Of a stretch of 64,000 nt of DNA, positions 26,578 through 34,386 are shown in pieces. The position numbers and the translations under genes were made by a program. Under the pieces are notes generated by a model that was given only the letters and a program-made list of their open reading frames with translations, searched no databases and was not told the DNA's origin. The DNA comes from Sinomonas sp. R1AF57 (GTDB taxonomy: Bacteria; Actinomycetota; Actinomycetes; Actinomycetales; Micrococcaceae): assembly GCF_002224485.1 (NCBI RefSeq), contig NZ_CP022463.1, positions 746,119 through 810,118 on the forward strand. Direction: 5' to 3'. Position 1 is the first letter of the stretch; each line of letters begins with the position of its first letter.

Positions 26578-27303
26578 TCATCGTCCGACGCGCACGGATA
26601 CGGGTACGGCGAGGTGCTGTGGCAGTCTCAGCAGGGCCAGCCCGACGGCTGCGAACCAGATCCACAGGAGCGGGCCGTAGACGGCGTACAGGCCGGTGAC
26701 GGCGAAGCGCAGGGCCTCGCCCGCAAGGCCCAGGGCCCCGGTGACGATCCCGAGCCACCCGATCCAGCGCGGCAGCACACTCCGGACCATCGGCAGCGAG
26801 ATGAGCAGGATGCCCAGCGGTGTGAGGGCGCCCCCGAAGGTGACGGTGTTGTTCTCCGCCACGAGCGCCTCCGCGGCTGCCGCGAGGGCCGACCGCGCGC
26901 CGTCGTCCGCCGCGGCCGCGTACTGGGAGCTGAGGGTGACCAGGGAGAGGCTGCCCACGCTGGTCGTCGGCACGGCGATGAGCGCCGTCCACGACGCCGC
27001 CCCCACCACGAAGCCCAGCACCGCCAGGCTCGGGCTGGCGGGCAGCAGCGCCACGAGGAGCGCCGTGAACACGACGAGCCCGAACAGGGACGGCACGAGC
27101 CAGAGCAGCTGCTGCGCGACGTACGACGCCGTGTGGTCGGCGATGAAGCGCAGCGTCGCCTCACCGCCGGACACCGGGGGCGGGTCGCCGAAGTACAGGG
27201 CGAGGGCCGTCAGGCCGAAGAGGACGAAGAGGATCCCCGCGATCCCGGCGGCCCGGTACAGCGGGACCCACGCGCGGGCAGCAGGCCAGGGGAGCGCCGT
27301 CAT
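26578..27303 (-). CDS. DUF4386-like multi-pass membrane protein
   Basis: A 241-residue protein with six or seven hydrophobic segments. It opens YRAAGIAGILFVLFGLTALAL, with TLRFIADHTASYVAQQLLWLV as in DUF4386 proteins, and ends in a basic cytoplasmic tail. No catalytic motif. The start is ATG at 27303. Divergent from the small membrane protein gene at 27463. Confidence 0.65.
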   Translation of the reverse strand: MTALPWPAARAWVPLYRAAGIAGILFVLFGLTALALYFGDPPPVSGGEATLRFIADHTASYVAQQLLWLVPSLFGLVVFTALLVALLPASPSLAVLGFVVGAASWTALIAVPTTSVGSLSLVTLSSQYAAAADDGARSALAAAAEALVAENNTVTFGGALTPLGILLISLPMVRSVLPRWIGWLGIVTGALGLAGEALRFAVTGLYAVYGPLLWIWFAAVGLALLRLPQHLAVPVSVRVGR

Positions 27304-27462
27304 GCGTCGAGCGTAGGTGCGGAGGCCTCCGCGGGCCTTGGGCCGAAGGGCCCGCATCGCGCGGCCTGGCGCTGCGGGACCTCCGACTCTGCCGCGGCCG
27401 GCGCGTCCGGGCCTACTGTCGAGGTGAGTGGGGCAGGACGTGTTCCTAAGGGAGTGGTTGCC

Positions 27463-27963
27463 ATGAACCCCATCGTCCAGATGATCGTCTTCTTCTGCTT
27501 CGCGGTGCCGGCCGTTGTCGGGAGCGTGCTCGCGGTCTGGTACACGTGGGCGAGGTATCTCGGCCGCATCGGGACCGGGCTGATGATGCTGGTGGGCGGA
27601 GCGGGCGTGAACGCCTCGTTCCTGATCGCCGGCGCGACCTATGTCGACTTCGCCGACGAGGCCAAGTTCGGCTGGGTCACACGGGCTTGGCGCGCTGTGG
27701 TGCCCGCAAACCCGGTCTTCTACATTGCGCTGCTCATCGTGTTCGAGGCCGTGGTCGGGATCCTGATCCTCTCGGGCGGGTGGCCCACGAGGATCGGCCT
27801 CCTCGCCGCGATCGCCTTCCACCTCGGGCTGGGCGTGTTCTTCACGTGGTTCCTGACGTACTACGCCGCCGTCATGATCGTCTCCATGGTGCTGCTGCTG
27901 CGGGCCGAGTGGGGCCGTGAGCCGGCGCCCGTGCTGAGGATCCGCCGGCACCGTCTGGCGTAG
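27463..27963 (+). CDS. Four-helix membrane protein, paralogue A
   Basis: A 166-residue protein with four hydrophobic helices and a basic C-terminus (RIRRHRLA). It is clearly paralogous to the gene at 31011: shared stretches include RIGTGLMMLVGGAGVNASFL, AKFGWVTRAWRAVVPA, LSGGWPTRIGLL and GVFFTWFLTYYAAV. No known function. ATG 27463 with AAGGGAG upstream; a strong hairpin follows the stop codon. Confidence 0.65.
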   Translation: MNPIVQMIVFFCFAVPAVVGSVLAVWYTWARYLGRIGTGLMMLVGGAGVNASFLIAGATYVDFADEAKFGWVTRAWRAVVPANPVFYIALLIVFEAVVGILILSGGWPTRIGLLAAIAFHLGLGVFFTWFLTYYAAVMIVSMVLLLRAEWGREPAPVLRIRRHRLA

Positions 27964-27978
27964 GGCTTTCGATCGTGG

Positions 27979-28011
27979 GGTGACGGGTCAGAGCGTCTCT
28001 GACCCGTCACC
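27979..28011. terminator. Terminator hairpin
   Basis: A perfect 15-bp inverted repeat (27979-27993 with 27997-28011) with a 3-nt loop, between the convergent ends of paralogue A and the hypothetical gene at 28052. Confidence 0.75.
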
Positions 28012-28051
28012 GCGCGGACAGGCCCATCACCCCACCATCGGAGACTGGGCC

Positions 28052-28420
28052 CTACTCCTCGTCCGCCAGGTTCAGCGAGGCTGCCTGCAGGACGGCCTCG
28101 ATGTTCGCACCGGGGACGTCCTCGCGGTAGGCGTCGGCGACGCTCTTGAAGCCGATCGCCATCCCCAGGACGAGGCGCGTGTAGTCCGGGGCCAGCGCCT
28201 CGATGACCTGCCGGACCACCTGGGGGAGGACCTCCCGCAGCAGCGCAGCCTGCTCCGGGGAGCCGCCGGAGAAGGACACGGACACCATGTCATCCACCCG
28301 GGCGAGGGTGTTCAGCGATTCCTTGAACATCTCGGTCGCGGCGGGGTCCTCCGGCTCCCACGAGAGGGCCGCGGTCAGGATCCCGATGCCGCGCTGGACC
28401 ATTTCCGTCTCGTCGCTCAT
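28052..28420 (-). CDS. Hypothetical protein
   Basis: A 122-residue acidic, helical protein of unrecognised family. Notable segments are ATEMFKESLNTLARVDDMVS and LVLGMAIGFKSVADAYREDV. No signal peptide or membrane helix. The start is ATG at 28420. It lies downstream of cspA on the same strand but is separated from it by the cspA terminator, so it probably has its own promoter. Confidence 0.5.
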   Translation of the reverse strand: MSDETEMVQRGIGILTAALSWEPEDPAATEMFKESLNTLARVDDMVSVSFSGGSPEQAALLREVLPQVVRQVIEALAPDYTRLVLGMAIGFKSVADAYREDVPGANIEAVLQAASLNLADEE

Positions 28421-28465
28421 GGTGCCATCCTTACCCGCCCACCGGGCGGTTCACGTTAAACAGCA

Positions 28466-28495
28466 CGGGCGGGTCCGCCGAAGCGGACCCGCCCG
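28466..28495 (-). terminator. cspA terminator with cUUCGg tetraloop
   Basis: A perfect 13-bp stem (28466-28478 with 28483-28495). Read on the minus strand the loop is TTCG closed by C-G, the exceptionally stable UUCG tetraloop, and it is followed by TGCTGTTT. It lies 30 bp beyond the cspA stop. Confidence 0.85.
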
Positions 28496-28525
28496 TTGGC
28501 GCCCTGGGTCAGGGGCCTACCCCCT

Positions 28526-28729
28526 TCAGAGGGGACGGATGTTCGTGGCCTGCGGGCCCTTGGGTCCACGCTCGGAGTCGAACTCGACCCGCTGGCCCTC
28601 GTCGAGGGAGCGGAAGCCGGTGGAGACGATCGCGCTGTAGTGGGCGAAGACGTCAGGGGTGCCGTCTTCGGGGGCGATGAATCCAAAGCCCTTCTCGGAG
28701 TTGAACCATTTCACGGTGCCAGTGGCCAT
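28526..28729 (-). CDS. cspA: Cold-shock protein CspA family
   Basis: A 67-residue single cold-shock domain, family-typical length. RNP1 is [11 protein letters not shown] and RNP2 is VFAHYS. It binds single-stranded nucleic acid and acts as RNA chaperone or antiterminator. The start is ATG at 28729, preceded by AGAAGGAAACACGC. The leader upstream contains a GC hairpin. A UUCG-loop terminator closes the transcript, so it is monocistronic. Confidence 0.95.
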   Translation of the reverse strand: MATGTVKWFNSEKGFGFIAPEDGTPDVFAHYSAIVSTGFRSLDEGQRVEFDSERGPKGPQATNIRPL

Positions 28730-29044
28730 GCGTGTTTCCTTCTTGTGTTGATCCGGCCGCTTGTCCGCGGCCGGTTTGTGCTGCGTCGGCGGCGCCGGCG
28801 CGGGACAACTGTGGGTGATGGAGGATGAGAATGAGGGGCGCTGCCTCGGCTGGTTGCGAGTGCGCGGTTCGATGATGGCTGACGTGGGCGGCGGACGGCG
28901 CCGTTCTCGCGCGTCGGCTCTGGGTCGATCGTCAGTTCAGTCTACATGTTTCCGGGTTCTTCGCTCAGATGGCGTCACACATGCGCTTTCGGCACCGCGC
29001 TGAAGTGCGGACTGCTCGATGCATGGTGGAGTTCTGAACGGCCA
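28730..29044 (-). promoter_or_regulatory. cspA leader and promoter region (315 bp, no gene)
   Basis: No coding sequence is supported. Nearest cspA is an 8-bp GC hairpin (28753-28760 with 28767-28774) just upstream of the ribosome site, in what would be the 5' leader; cold-shock leaders are commonly structured. The rest has several TTG/TCT-rich stretches but no promoter I can assign with confidence. It also holds the downstream flank of the desaturase gene. Confidence 0.4.
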
Positions 29045-30043
29045 TCAGGTCCGCCGGTACGCGGCAGTGACCGGACATTCGAAGGGATCGCGCGCGGCGA
29101 GGCCAACCCGGTTGAGGTAACTCACGACGATGCCGTAGGAACGCCACAGGCTCGTCTCGGTGTAGGGGACCGCGAGGCGTTCGCACTGCTCCCGGACGAT
29201 CCGCCGCGCCTTCGCGAGGTGGGGTCGGGGCATGCTCGGGAAGAGGTGGTGCTCGACCTGGTAGTTCAGGCCGCCCATGAGCCACGTGGCCCACCAGCCG
29301 CCCGCGATGTTGCGCGAGGTGCGGACCTGCTTGCTGAAGAAGTCCAGCTTCGCATCCCGCGCGATCACCGCCATGCCCTTGTGGTTCGGGGCGAACGTTG
29401 CCCCCATGTACAGGCCGAACACGGCCAGCTGCACGCCCAGGAATGCGAACGCCATGCCGAGCGGCAGGAGCCAGAAGAGCGGGACGAGCACCAGGCCGAA
29501 GCGCAGCGTGATCAGGCCCAGCTCGGTCCAGCGCCCCTTGACCTTGCCCCGTGAGAACAGGTGCCGGAAGCTCAGGAAGTGCAGGTTGAGCCCCTCGAGC
29601 GTGAGCAGCGGGAAGAACAGCCAGCCCTGGCGGCGGGTGATCCAGGCCCGGAGGCCGCGAGCTGCTGCCGCGTCCTCAGCCACGAAGGAGATCGTGTCGA
29701 CCTCGATGTCCGGATCCTTGCCCACCCGGTTCGGGTTGGCGTGGTGGCGGGTGTGCTTGGAGTCCCACCACGAGTAGCTCATGCCCGCAACCGCACCGAG
29801 GGCCCTTGCGAGGCGATCGTTCGCCGGCCCCGTCGCGAGGATCTGCCGGTGCGCAGCCTCATGGGCCAGGAACGCGACCTGGGTGAAGAGGATCCCGAGA
29901 CCCGCGGCAATCAGCAGCTGGAACCAGCTGTGGCCCAAGAGGATGGATCCGGTGAGGAAGCCCGCCAGCGTTGCGAGGAGGCCCGCGCCGACCAAGGCGT
30001 AGAACCACGGGGTGCGGCGCAGGAGCCCGGTTTCGCGGACCAC
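29045..30043 (-). CDS. Membrane fatty-acid desaturase (acyl-lipid type)
   Basis: A 332-residue desaturase as bounded by the GTG at 30043. The three His boxes are present: HEAAHRQ, SKHTRHHANPN and QVEHHLFPSMPR, which bind the diiron centre. Four membrane segments flank them. It introduces double bonds in membrane acyl chains using reduced ferredoxin or cytochrome. The N-terminus is probably incomplete: the frame remains open and protein-like for about 44 codons above 30043 without any ATG, GTG or TTG. No good ribosome site precedes the GTG. See the finding on this start. Confidence 0.85.
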   Translation of the reverse strand: MVRETGLLRRTPWFYALVGAGLLATLAGFLTGSILLGHSWFQLLIAAGLGILFTQVAFLAHEAAHRQILATGPANDRLARALGAVAGMSYSWWDSKHTRHHANPNRVGKDPDIEVDTISFVAEDAAAARGLRAWITRRQGWLFFPLLTLEGLNLHFLSFRHLFSRGKVKGRWTELGLITLRFGLVLVPLFWLLPLGMAFAFLGVQLAVFGLYMGATFAPNHKGMAVIARDAKLDFFSKQVRTSRNIAGGWWATWLMGGLNYQVEHHLFPSMPRPHLAKARRIVREQCERLAVPYTETSLWRSYGIVVSYLNRVGLAARDPFECPVTAAYRRT

Positions 30044-30447
30044 CTGGGCGACCTGGAGATAGGCCTGGGTCAGCGGCGGGAACGTGTCGGTGCCCGCATA
30101 GCGCTGGGCGCGGCGAGAAGGGTGGGCTGCGGTACTGGATGCTGTGGCGATCAGGGACCTTCTTGACTGCTCCGCTCACGGGCGGATGCGCCGTGCCAGC
30201 GGCGCTGGCACGCGGGAATGTGGATGGGTGATGGGGGCTGCCGGACGAGGGGCAGAGGCCGCAGCGTACGGGCGGCACGGATCCTTCCAGCAGAGCGCGC
30301 TGTCCGCGCCGGGAAGGAGGGGAAGGAGGAATACGTGAGGCTCGGAGATTTCATCGAGCCTGCGCAAACGCATCGTCTGGACGACCATCTGGGTAGTCCG
30401 CGTCCTCACCAGTCTACACGTGATTGCTGTGGAGTACTGTTGACGGC
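30044..30447. other. Desaturase upstream region, possible N-terminal extension
   Basis: Between the desaturase GTG and the next gene. On the minus strand 30044-30175 continues the desaturase frame, reading for example YAGTDTFPPLTQAYLQVAQ; an AGAAGG site at about 30159-30164 precedes CTG and ATC codons. From 30176 to 30447 there is no supported gene; it should contain two divergent promoters. Confidence 0.45.
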
Positions 30448-30915
30448 ATGCACTACGCCATGTCTCCCCGCGCCCCTCGAGCCGGGGAGCAGGGCTTCGC
30501 CATCACCGAGCTTGCCTCGGCACTGGGGGAGGATGCCTTCGGACACCCCCGTGAATACGGGTTCGGCGAGTGCGATGCCGAGACGATGCGGCAGCTCGTG
30601 CTGGCGCGTGACGTGCCCGACGGCCCCGTGAGGATCTACAGGGCGCTGCCCCCGGGCCTCGGGGAGATCAACAGCGGGGACTGGGTGACGCTCTCCAAGG
30701 ACTTCGCCCGCCAGCATGCCATACGGGATGACTTCATCGCCCACGACTGGCCCATCGTCTACGCCGACGTCCCCGCACCCACTGTGCTCACGGACGGCAA
30801 GTACCTCGACCAGTACGGCTACGCCGGCCCGTCGCTGACAGGGCTCGAGGACCATGTGGTGGAGGACGAAGCTGAGCTTTCCGACGCGGGCAGCGACACC
30901 CTCTACGACGACTGA
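30448..30915 (+). CDS. ADP-ribosyltransferase-like small protein
   Basis: A 155-residue protein. The core VRIYRALPPGLGEINSGDWV followed by TLSKDFARQH fits the R-(S/T)-type fold of phage and polymorphic-toxin ADP-ribosyltransferases, where the Arg of YRA binds NAD. The later LTDGKYLDQYGYAGP aligns with the family segment normally ending in Glu-Phe-Gly-Tyr, but here Gln occupies the Glu position, so catalysis is doubtful. An acidic tail (DEAELSDAGSDTLYDD) ends the protein. The start is ATG at 30448 with GGAG upstream at long spacing; an ATG at 30460 is possible. Assignment is by pattern only. Confidence 0.5.
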   Translation: MHYAMSPRAPRAGEQGFAITELASALGEDAFGHPREYGFGECDAETMRQLVLARDVPDGPVRIYRALPPGLGEINSGDWVTLSKDFARQHAIRDDFIAHDWPIVYADVPAPTVLTDGKYLDQYGYAGPSLTGLEDHVVEDEAELSDAGSDTLYDD

Positions 30916-31010
30916 CCCGCTGGCCGCGCGGACGGAATCCCCCCTTACCTTCGGGTCGCAGCAGTCCTATTCTGATGGCATCTGAGGCCTTCGGCACTGG
31001 GGGAATGGTC

Positions 31011-31517
31011 ATGAACAGGGTCGTCGAGAACTCGATGATCGTCTTCTTCATTCTGGCCATACCGGTTGTCATCGGCGGCCTCTTCGCAGGCGTGAACATC
31101 TGGGCCAGACTGGTCGGGCGCATCGGCATGGGGCTCGTGATGCTCCTCGGAGGCGCGGCGGTAAACGCCTCGTTCCTGGCCTCCGGCGCCGACTACGCGA
31201 CGTTCGCCAACGACGCGAAGTTCGCGTGGGTGACGCACACATGGCGGGACGTCGTCCCCGCCAAACCCCTCCTGTGGATCGGGCTGCTGGTCGTGTTCCA
31301 GGCACTCATCGGGATCATGGTCCTCTCGGGAGGGTGGCCGACCCGCATCGGGCTGATCGGTGCCATCCTCTTCCACGTTGCCCTCGGCGTGTTCTTCTCC
31401 TGGTTCCTCACCGCCTACGCCGCGGTGGTCCTCGTGGCCATTGTCCCGCTGCTCCGCGCGGAATGGCGCGCCGAAGGCCACGCCGCGCACCCTCCCATCA
31501 GCCACCGCCCCGCCTGA
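31011..31517 (+). CDS. Four-helix membrane protein, paralogue B
   Basis: A 168-residue paralogue of the 27463 gene, sharing RIGMGLVMLLGGAAVNASFL, AKFAWVTHTWRDVVPA, LSGGWPTRIGLIG and GVFFSWFLTAYAAVV. Four membrane helices and a His-rich C-terminus. The start is ATG at 31011 behind GGGGGA; ATG 31005 is too close to that site. Unknown function. A hairpin follows the stop. Confidence 0.65.
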   Translation: MNRVVENSMIVFFILAIPVVIGGLFAGVNIWARLVGRIGMGLVMLLGGAAVNASFLASGADYATFANDAKFAWVTHTWRDVVPAKPLLWIGLLVVFQALIGIMVLSGGWPTRIGLIGAILFHVALGVFFSWFLTAYAAVVLVAIVPLLRAEWRAEGHAAHPPISHRPA

Positions 31518-31523
31518 CAAGGC

Positions 31524-31554
31524 CCGAGGGCTGGGACGGCCACCAGCCCTTCGG
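31524..31554 (+). terminator. Terminator hairpin after paralogue B
   Basis: An 11-bp stem with one bulged base (31524-31534 with 31543-31554), just after the stop codon at 31517, followed by CATGTTGT. Confidence 0.55.
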
Positions 31555-31664
31555 CATGTTGTCCACAGGCGGCCTTCCCGGGTGCGCCGCCCAGTGCGCC
31601 GGGGCTACGCTCAGACTGTCTGTGAAAGGCGCCGACAAGGTCTATCTCGGGGGGAGATTGCTCG

Positions 31665-34241
31665 ATGCGTTCTGATGTGCCTGCTGACAGTCCGACGGTG
31701 GGGGAGGGCCAGCCCGGGGCATCGCCGAACCTGGCCGCGGTTCCGTGGCAGGGGGCGGTGGCCGGCGTGGCCGCGGCCCTCGTGTTCTTCGCCTTGTGCC
31801 TGGCAAGCGTCCTCCTCGCGGCGGCGGGAGGAGCGGTCGAGTCGCTGGGCAGCTCTCTCCCGGGGGTCGGGGAGGCGGTTCCGGAGGGGGCTGTCGGTGC
31901 GGTCGTGGGGGTCGCGGCGCAGGTGGGCGCGATGGCCCTTCTGGGCACGTCGGAAGGCCGCGCATCTGCAGGGTTGGGCGTGCAGGGTTCGGTGAGCGCC
32001 TTCGTGGTGCCGTTCGGGCTCACGGTCGTCGCCGCGGTGCTCGCCCTGTGGGCCGGCGCCGTGCAGGCGCGCCTCGCGCCGGCTCCGAGTGTTGCCGTCC
32101 GAGCGGCCCAGTCCGGTGCCCTCGGCGTCGGATTTGCCGCGACCACGACTGCGATCGCCGCCTCCGCACGGGTGCATTCCGTTCAACCCGGCACAACGCT
32201 CGACCTCAGCGCGGCCGGCGTCGTGCCGTTCTTGGTGGCGCTTGTGCTCGGCGCCGCCATGGGGTGGATCGGGTCCGGGATCGGCCGCCCGTCGACACCG
32301 CGGCCCTTGACTGGCTCCCAGACCTCCAGTGTGGCCGCGCTGCTGCTCCCGCCCGTGAAGGCCTGCGCCGCCCACCTGCTGGTCTTCAGCCTGATCGCGG
32401 CGCCCGTCGCCTGGATCGTCGGCGGCGTCCAAGGCGGGTGGGGCGCGACCCTCTCCGGTCCGCTGTGGCTCGGCCATGCCGTCGCCGGAGCCTTCACCAT
32501 CGGCCATGTCGGTGGGATTTCCGCCGGCAGCTCAGCGGGCACGATGCGGGGCGACGGCCTCTACTACTTCCTCGCCGGCGACGGCGGCCCGGTTCCCGTC
32601 TGGGCCGCGTGGCTCCTCGTGGTCCTGGCGCTCGGGGCGACGGCGGTCGCCGGTGCCGTGCTCTCTGTGGCCCGCGGTGCGGCGGCCCGGGACTGGAGGT
32701 CGGCGTGGACCGGCCCTGTCGCCTACGCCTTCGCGGGCCTCGTGATCCTGGGCGTGTTCCATGTCTCGGTGGACGTGACGTTCAGCGCCTTCCTGGGGAC
32801 GGGCTCGGCCCGCGTGTCTGCGGGTCCCTCGGCGTGGTCGCCGCTCGTCCTCGGGGCGTGGGGGCTGCTCGCCGAGGTCGCCAGCCGGGCGCTCGCCCCG
32901 TACGCCCTGGGCGCGCTGCCGGCCCCGGTCCTCGCCGGGCTGGGCCGCAGGCTCGGGCCCCAGGCGCCCCCTGCCGGCGCTCCCGCGCCGGACGGGCATG
33001 GCGCTGCCCTGTCCGCGGCAGCCAGCGGCGAGGCACGGACGCACGACGCCGGGGCCGCGGCGGCCGCTGGAACCGCACCGGCTGCTTCCCCCGCCGTCAG
33101 AACCCTGAGCCCGCGGGCGAGGAAGCGGGCGCTCGTGGTGGCTGTCGCCGTCGTGGGCGTGGGCCTGCTCGTGGGGGCGGGAGCGATCGCTGTGGCGGTC
33201 GTCAAGGCGGGCAAGGGACCCGACGCAGTGGTCCGCGCCTACCTGGACGACGTCGTGGCGGGACGGGCTGAGGCTGCCATGGAGAAGGTCTCGCCGAACG
33301 TGCCGAATGAGTCGCGGGCGCTGCTGAGCGACGACGTGTACGGGAAGGCAGGCGGCCGGATTGACCGGTACTCGATGGTGAGCACGGAGTCCGCAGGGAA
33401 TGCATCGACGGTGGTGGTGGAGCTCAGCCAGGGCGGGCGCACCGAGCGCCAGACGTTCACCGTGTCCAAGCGCGATCCGAGCCTGCTCGACGACCACTGG
33501 ACCGTCGACTCCGGCAGCCTCGTGCGTCCGCTGACCGTCGCCGTGAACACGAAGAACCCCAAGGTCATGGCCAACGGGACGGCCGTCAGCACCGGTGCCT
33601 CCGACGTGAAGGTGGGGAACTCCTACGCCTTCGGCTCGGCGGGCACGCCGACGGGCCCGGACGGTTGGCTCTCGGACCGGACCACGGCCATGACCTTCTA
33701 TGCCCTTCCGGGGGAGTACACGTTCGGCATCGACACAGGGAGCCCATTGCTCGAGGTCCCCGAGCAGCGCCTCAGTGTGGCCATCGGCGCGCAGGCGCCG
33801 GCAACAGCAGGCCTCAAGGCTGCTCTGAGCAAGGCGTTCCAAGATCAGCTCGACGCGTCCGTGAAGGCCTTCCTGGACCGCTGCGCCGCCCGGACTGAGC
33901 TCTCGAAGTCCAGCAGCTCCAGCGACAGCGCGTGCCCGTTCGACCGTTCGGCATGGTCGGGCTACGACTACCGGAATGTCCACTGGAGCATCACGAAGGC
34001 GCCGGCCTACACGGTGGGCGACCGCGTCTACTCCGACGGCGCAGTCGCCGTGCAGCCGAAGGCCCCGGGGACCGCGGAGCTCACCTACCAGAGCAAGAGC
34101 ACCTCCTCCTACGCCAAGGACAGCCCGTACACCGACACCAAGGACAGCACGAGCATCTACCTCTACGGCGTGGCCAAGGTCAGGGACGGGAAGGTCGAGT
34201 TCCAGTACGCCCCGTACGGGTCCTACACGCCGGGCTCCTGA
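31665..34241 (+). CDS. Large multi-pass membrane protein with extracytoplasmic C-terminal domain
   Basis: An 858-residue protein of unrecognised family. Residues 25-430 hold about ten hydrophobic segments rich in Ala/Gly/Val. A Pro/Ala-rich cytoplasmic linker follows to about 480. A further membrane helix (ALVVAVAVVGVGLLVGAGAI) near 490-510 then leads to a ~340-residue outside domain starting AVVRAYLDDVVAGRAEAAME, resembling an NTF2/DUF4878-like module. Its C-terminal part is rich in Ser/Thr/Tyr (SKSTSSYAKDSPYTDTKDST), and two Cys (DRCAAR, DSACPF) could pair. ATG 31665 with GGGGAG. A cell-envelope function is inferred. Confidence 0.6.
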   Translation: MRSDVPADSPTVGEGQPGASPNLAAVPWQGAVAGVAAALVFFALCLASVLLAAAGGAVESLGSSLPGVGEAVPEGAVGAVVGVAAQVGAMALLGTSEGRASAGLGVQGSVSAFVVPFGLTVVAAVLALWAGAVQARLAPAPSVAVRAAQSGALGVGFAATTTAIAASARVHSVQPGTTLDLSAAGVVPFLVALVLGAAMGWIGSGIGRPSTPRPLTGSQTSSVAALLLPPVKACAAHLLVFSLIAAPVAWIVGGVQGGWGATLSGPLWLGHAVAGAFTIGHVGGISAGSSAGTMRGDGLYYFLAGDGGPVPVWAAWLLVVLALGATAVAGAVLSVARGAAARDWRSAWTGPVAYAFAGLVILGVFHVSVDVTFSAFLGTGSARVSAGPSAWSPLVLGAWGLLAEVASRALAPYALGALPAPVLAGLGRRLGPQAPPAGAPAPDGHGAALSAAASGEARTHDAGAAAAAGTAPAASPAVRTLSPRARKRALVVAVAVVGVGLLVGAGAIAVAVVKAGKGPDAVVRAYLDDVVAGRAEAAMEKVSPNVPNESRALLSDDVYGKAGGRIDRYSMVSTESAGNASTVVVELSQGGRTERQTFTVSKRDPSLLDDHWTVDSGSLVRPLTVAVNTKNPKVMANGTAVSTGASDVKVGNSYAFGSAGTPTGPDGWLSDRTTAMTFYALPGEYTFGIDTGSPLLEVPEQRLSVAIGAQAPATAGLKAALSKAFQDQLDASVKAFLDRCAARTELSKSSSSSDSACPFDRSAWSGYDYRNVHWSITKAPAYTVGDRVYSDGAVAVQPKAPGTAELTYQSKSTSSYAKDSPYTDTKDSTSIYLYGVAKVRDGKVEFQYAPYGSYTPGS

Positions 34242-34386
34242 TGGGTCGAGGTCCGAGCCGGAGGCGACGGGGTCCTGAGTCTGGGCGGTGCGGTCCATCG
34301 GGCCGCCCGCCCAACAGCCGTGCCCGGCGCTCTGGCCCGGGGGTCCGCACCGTGCCTACGATGCCCGGACCGCGACAGGAGGACCC

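Noticed and set aside
28761-29003. Small plus-strand gene upstream of cspA
   Set aside because: No ribosome site, and the composition is like the leader region rather than coding sequence.
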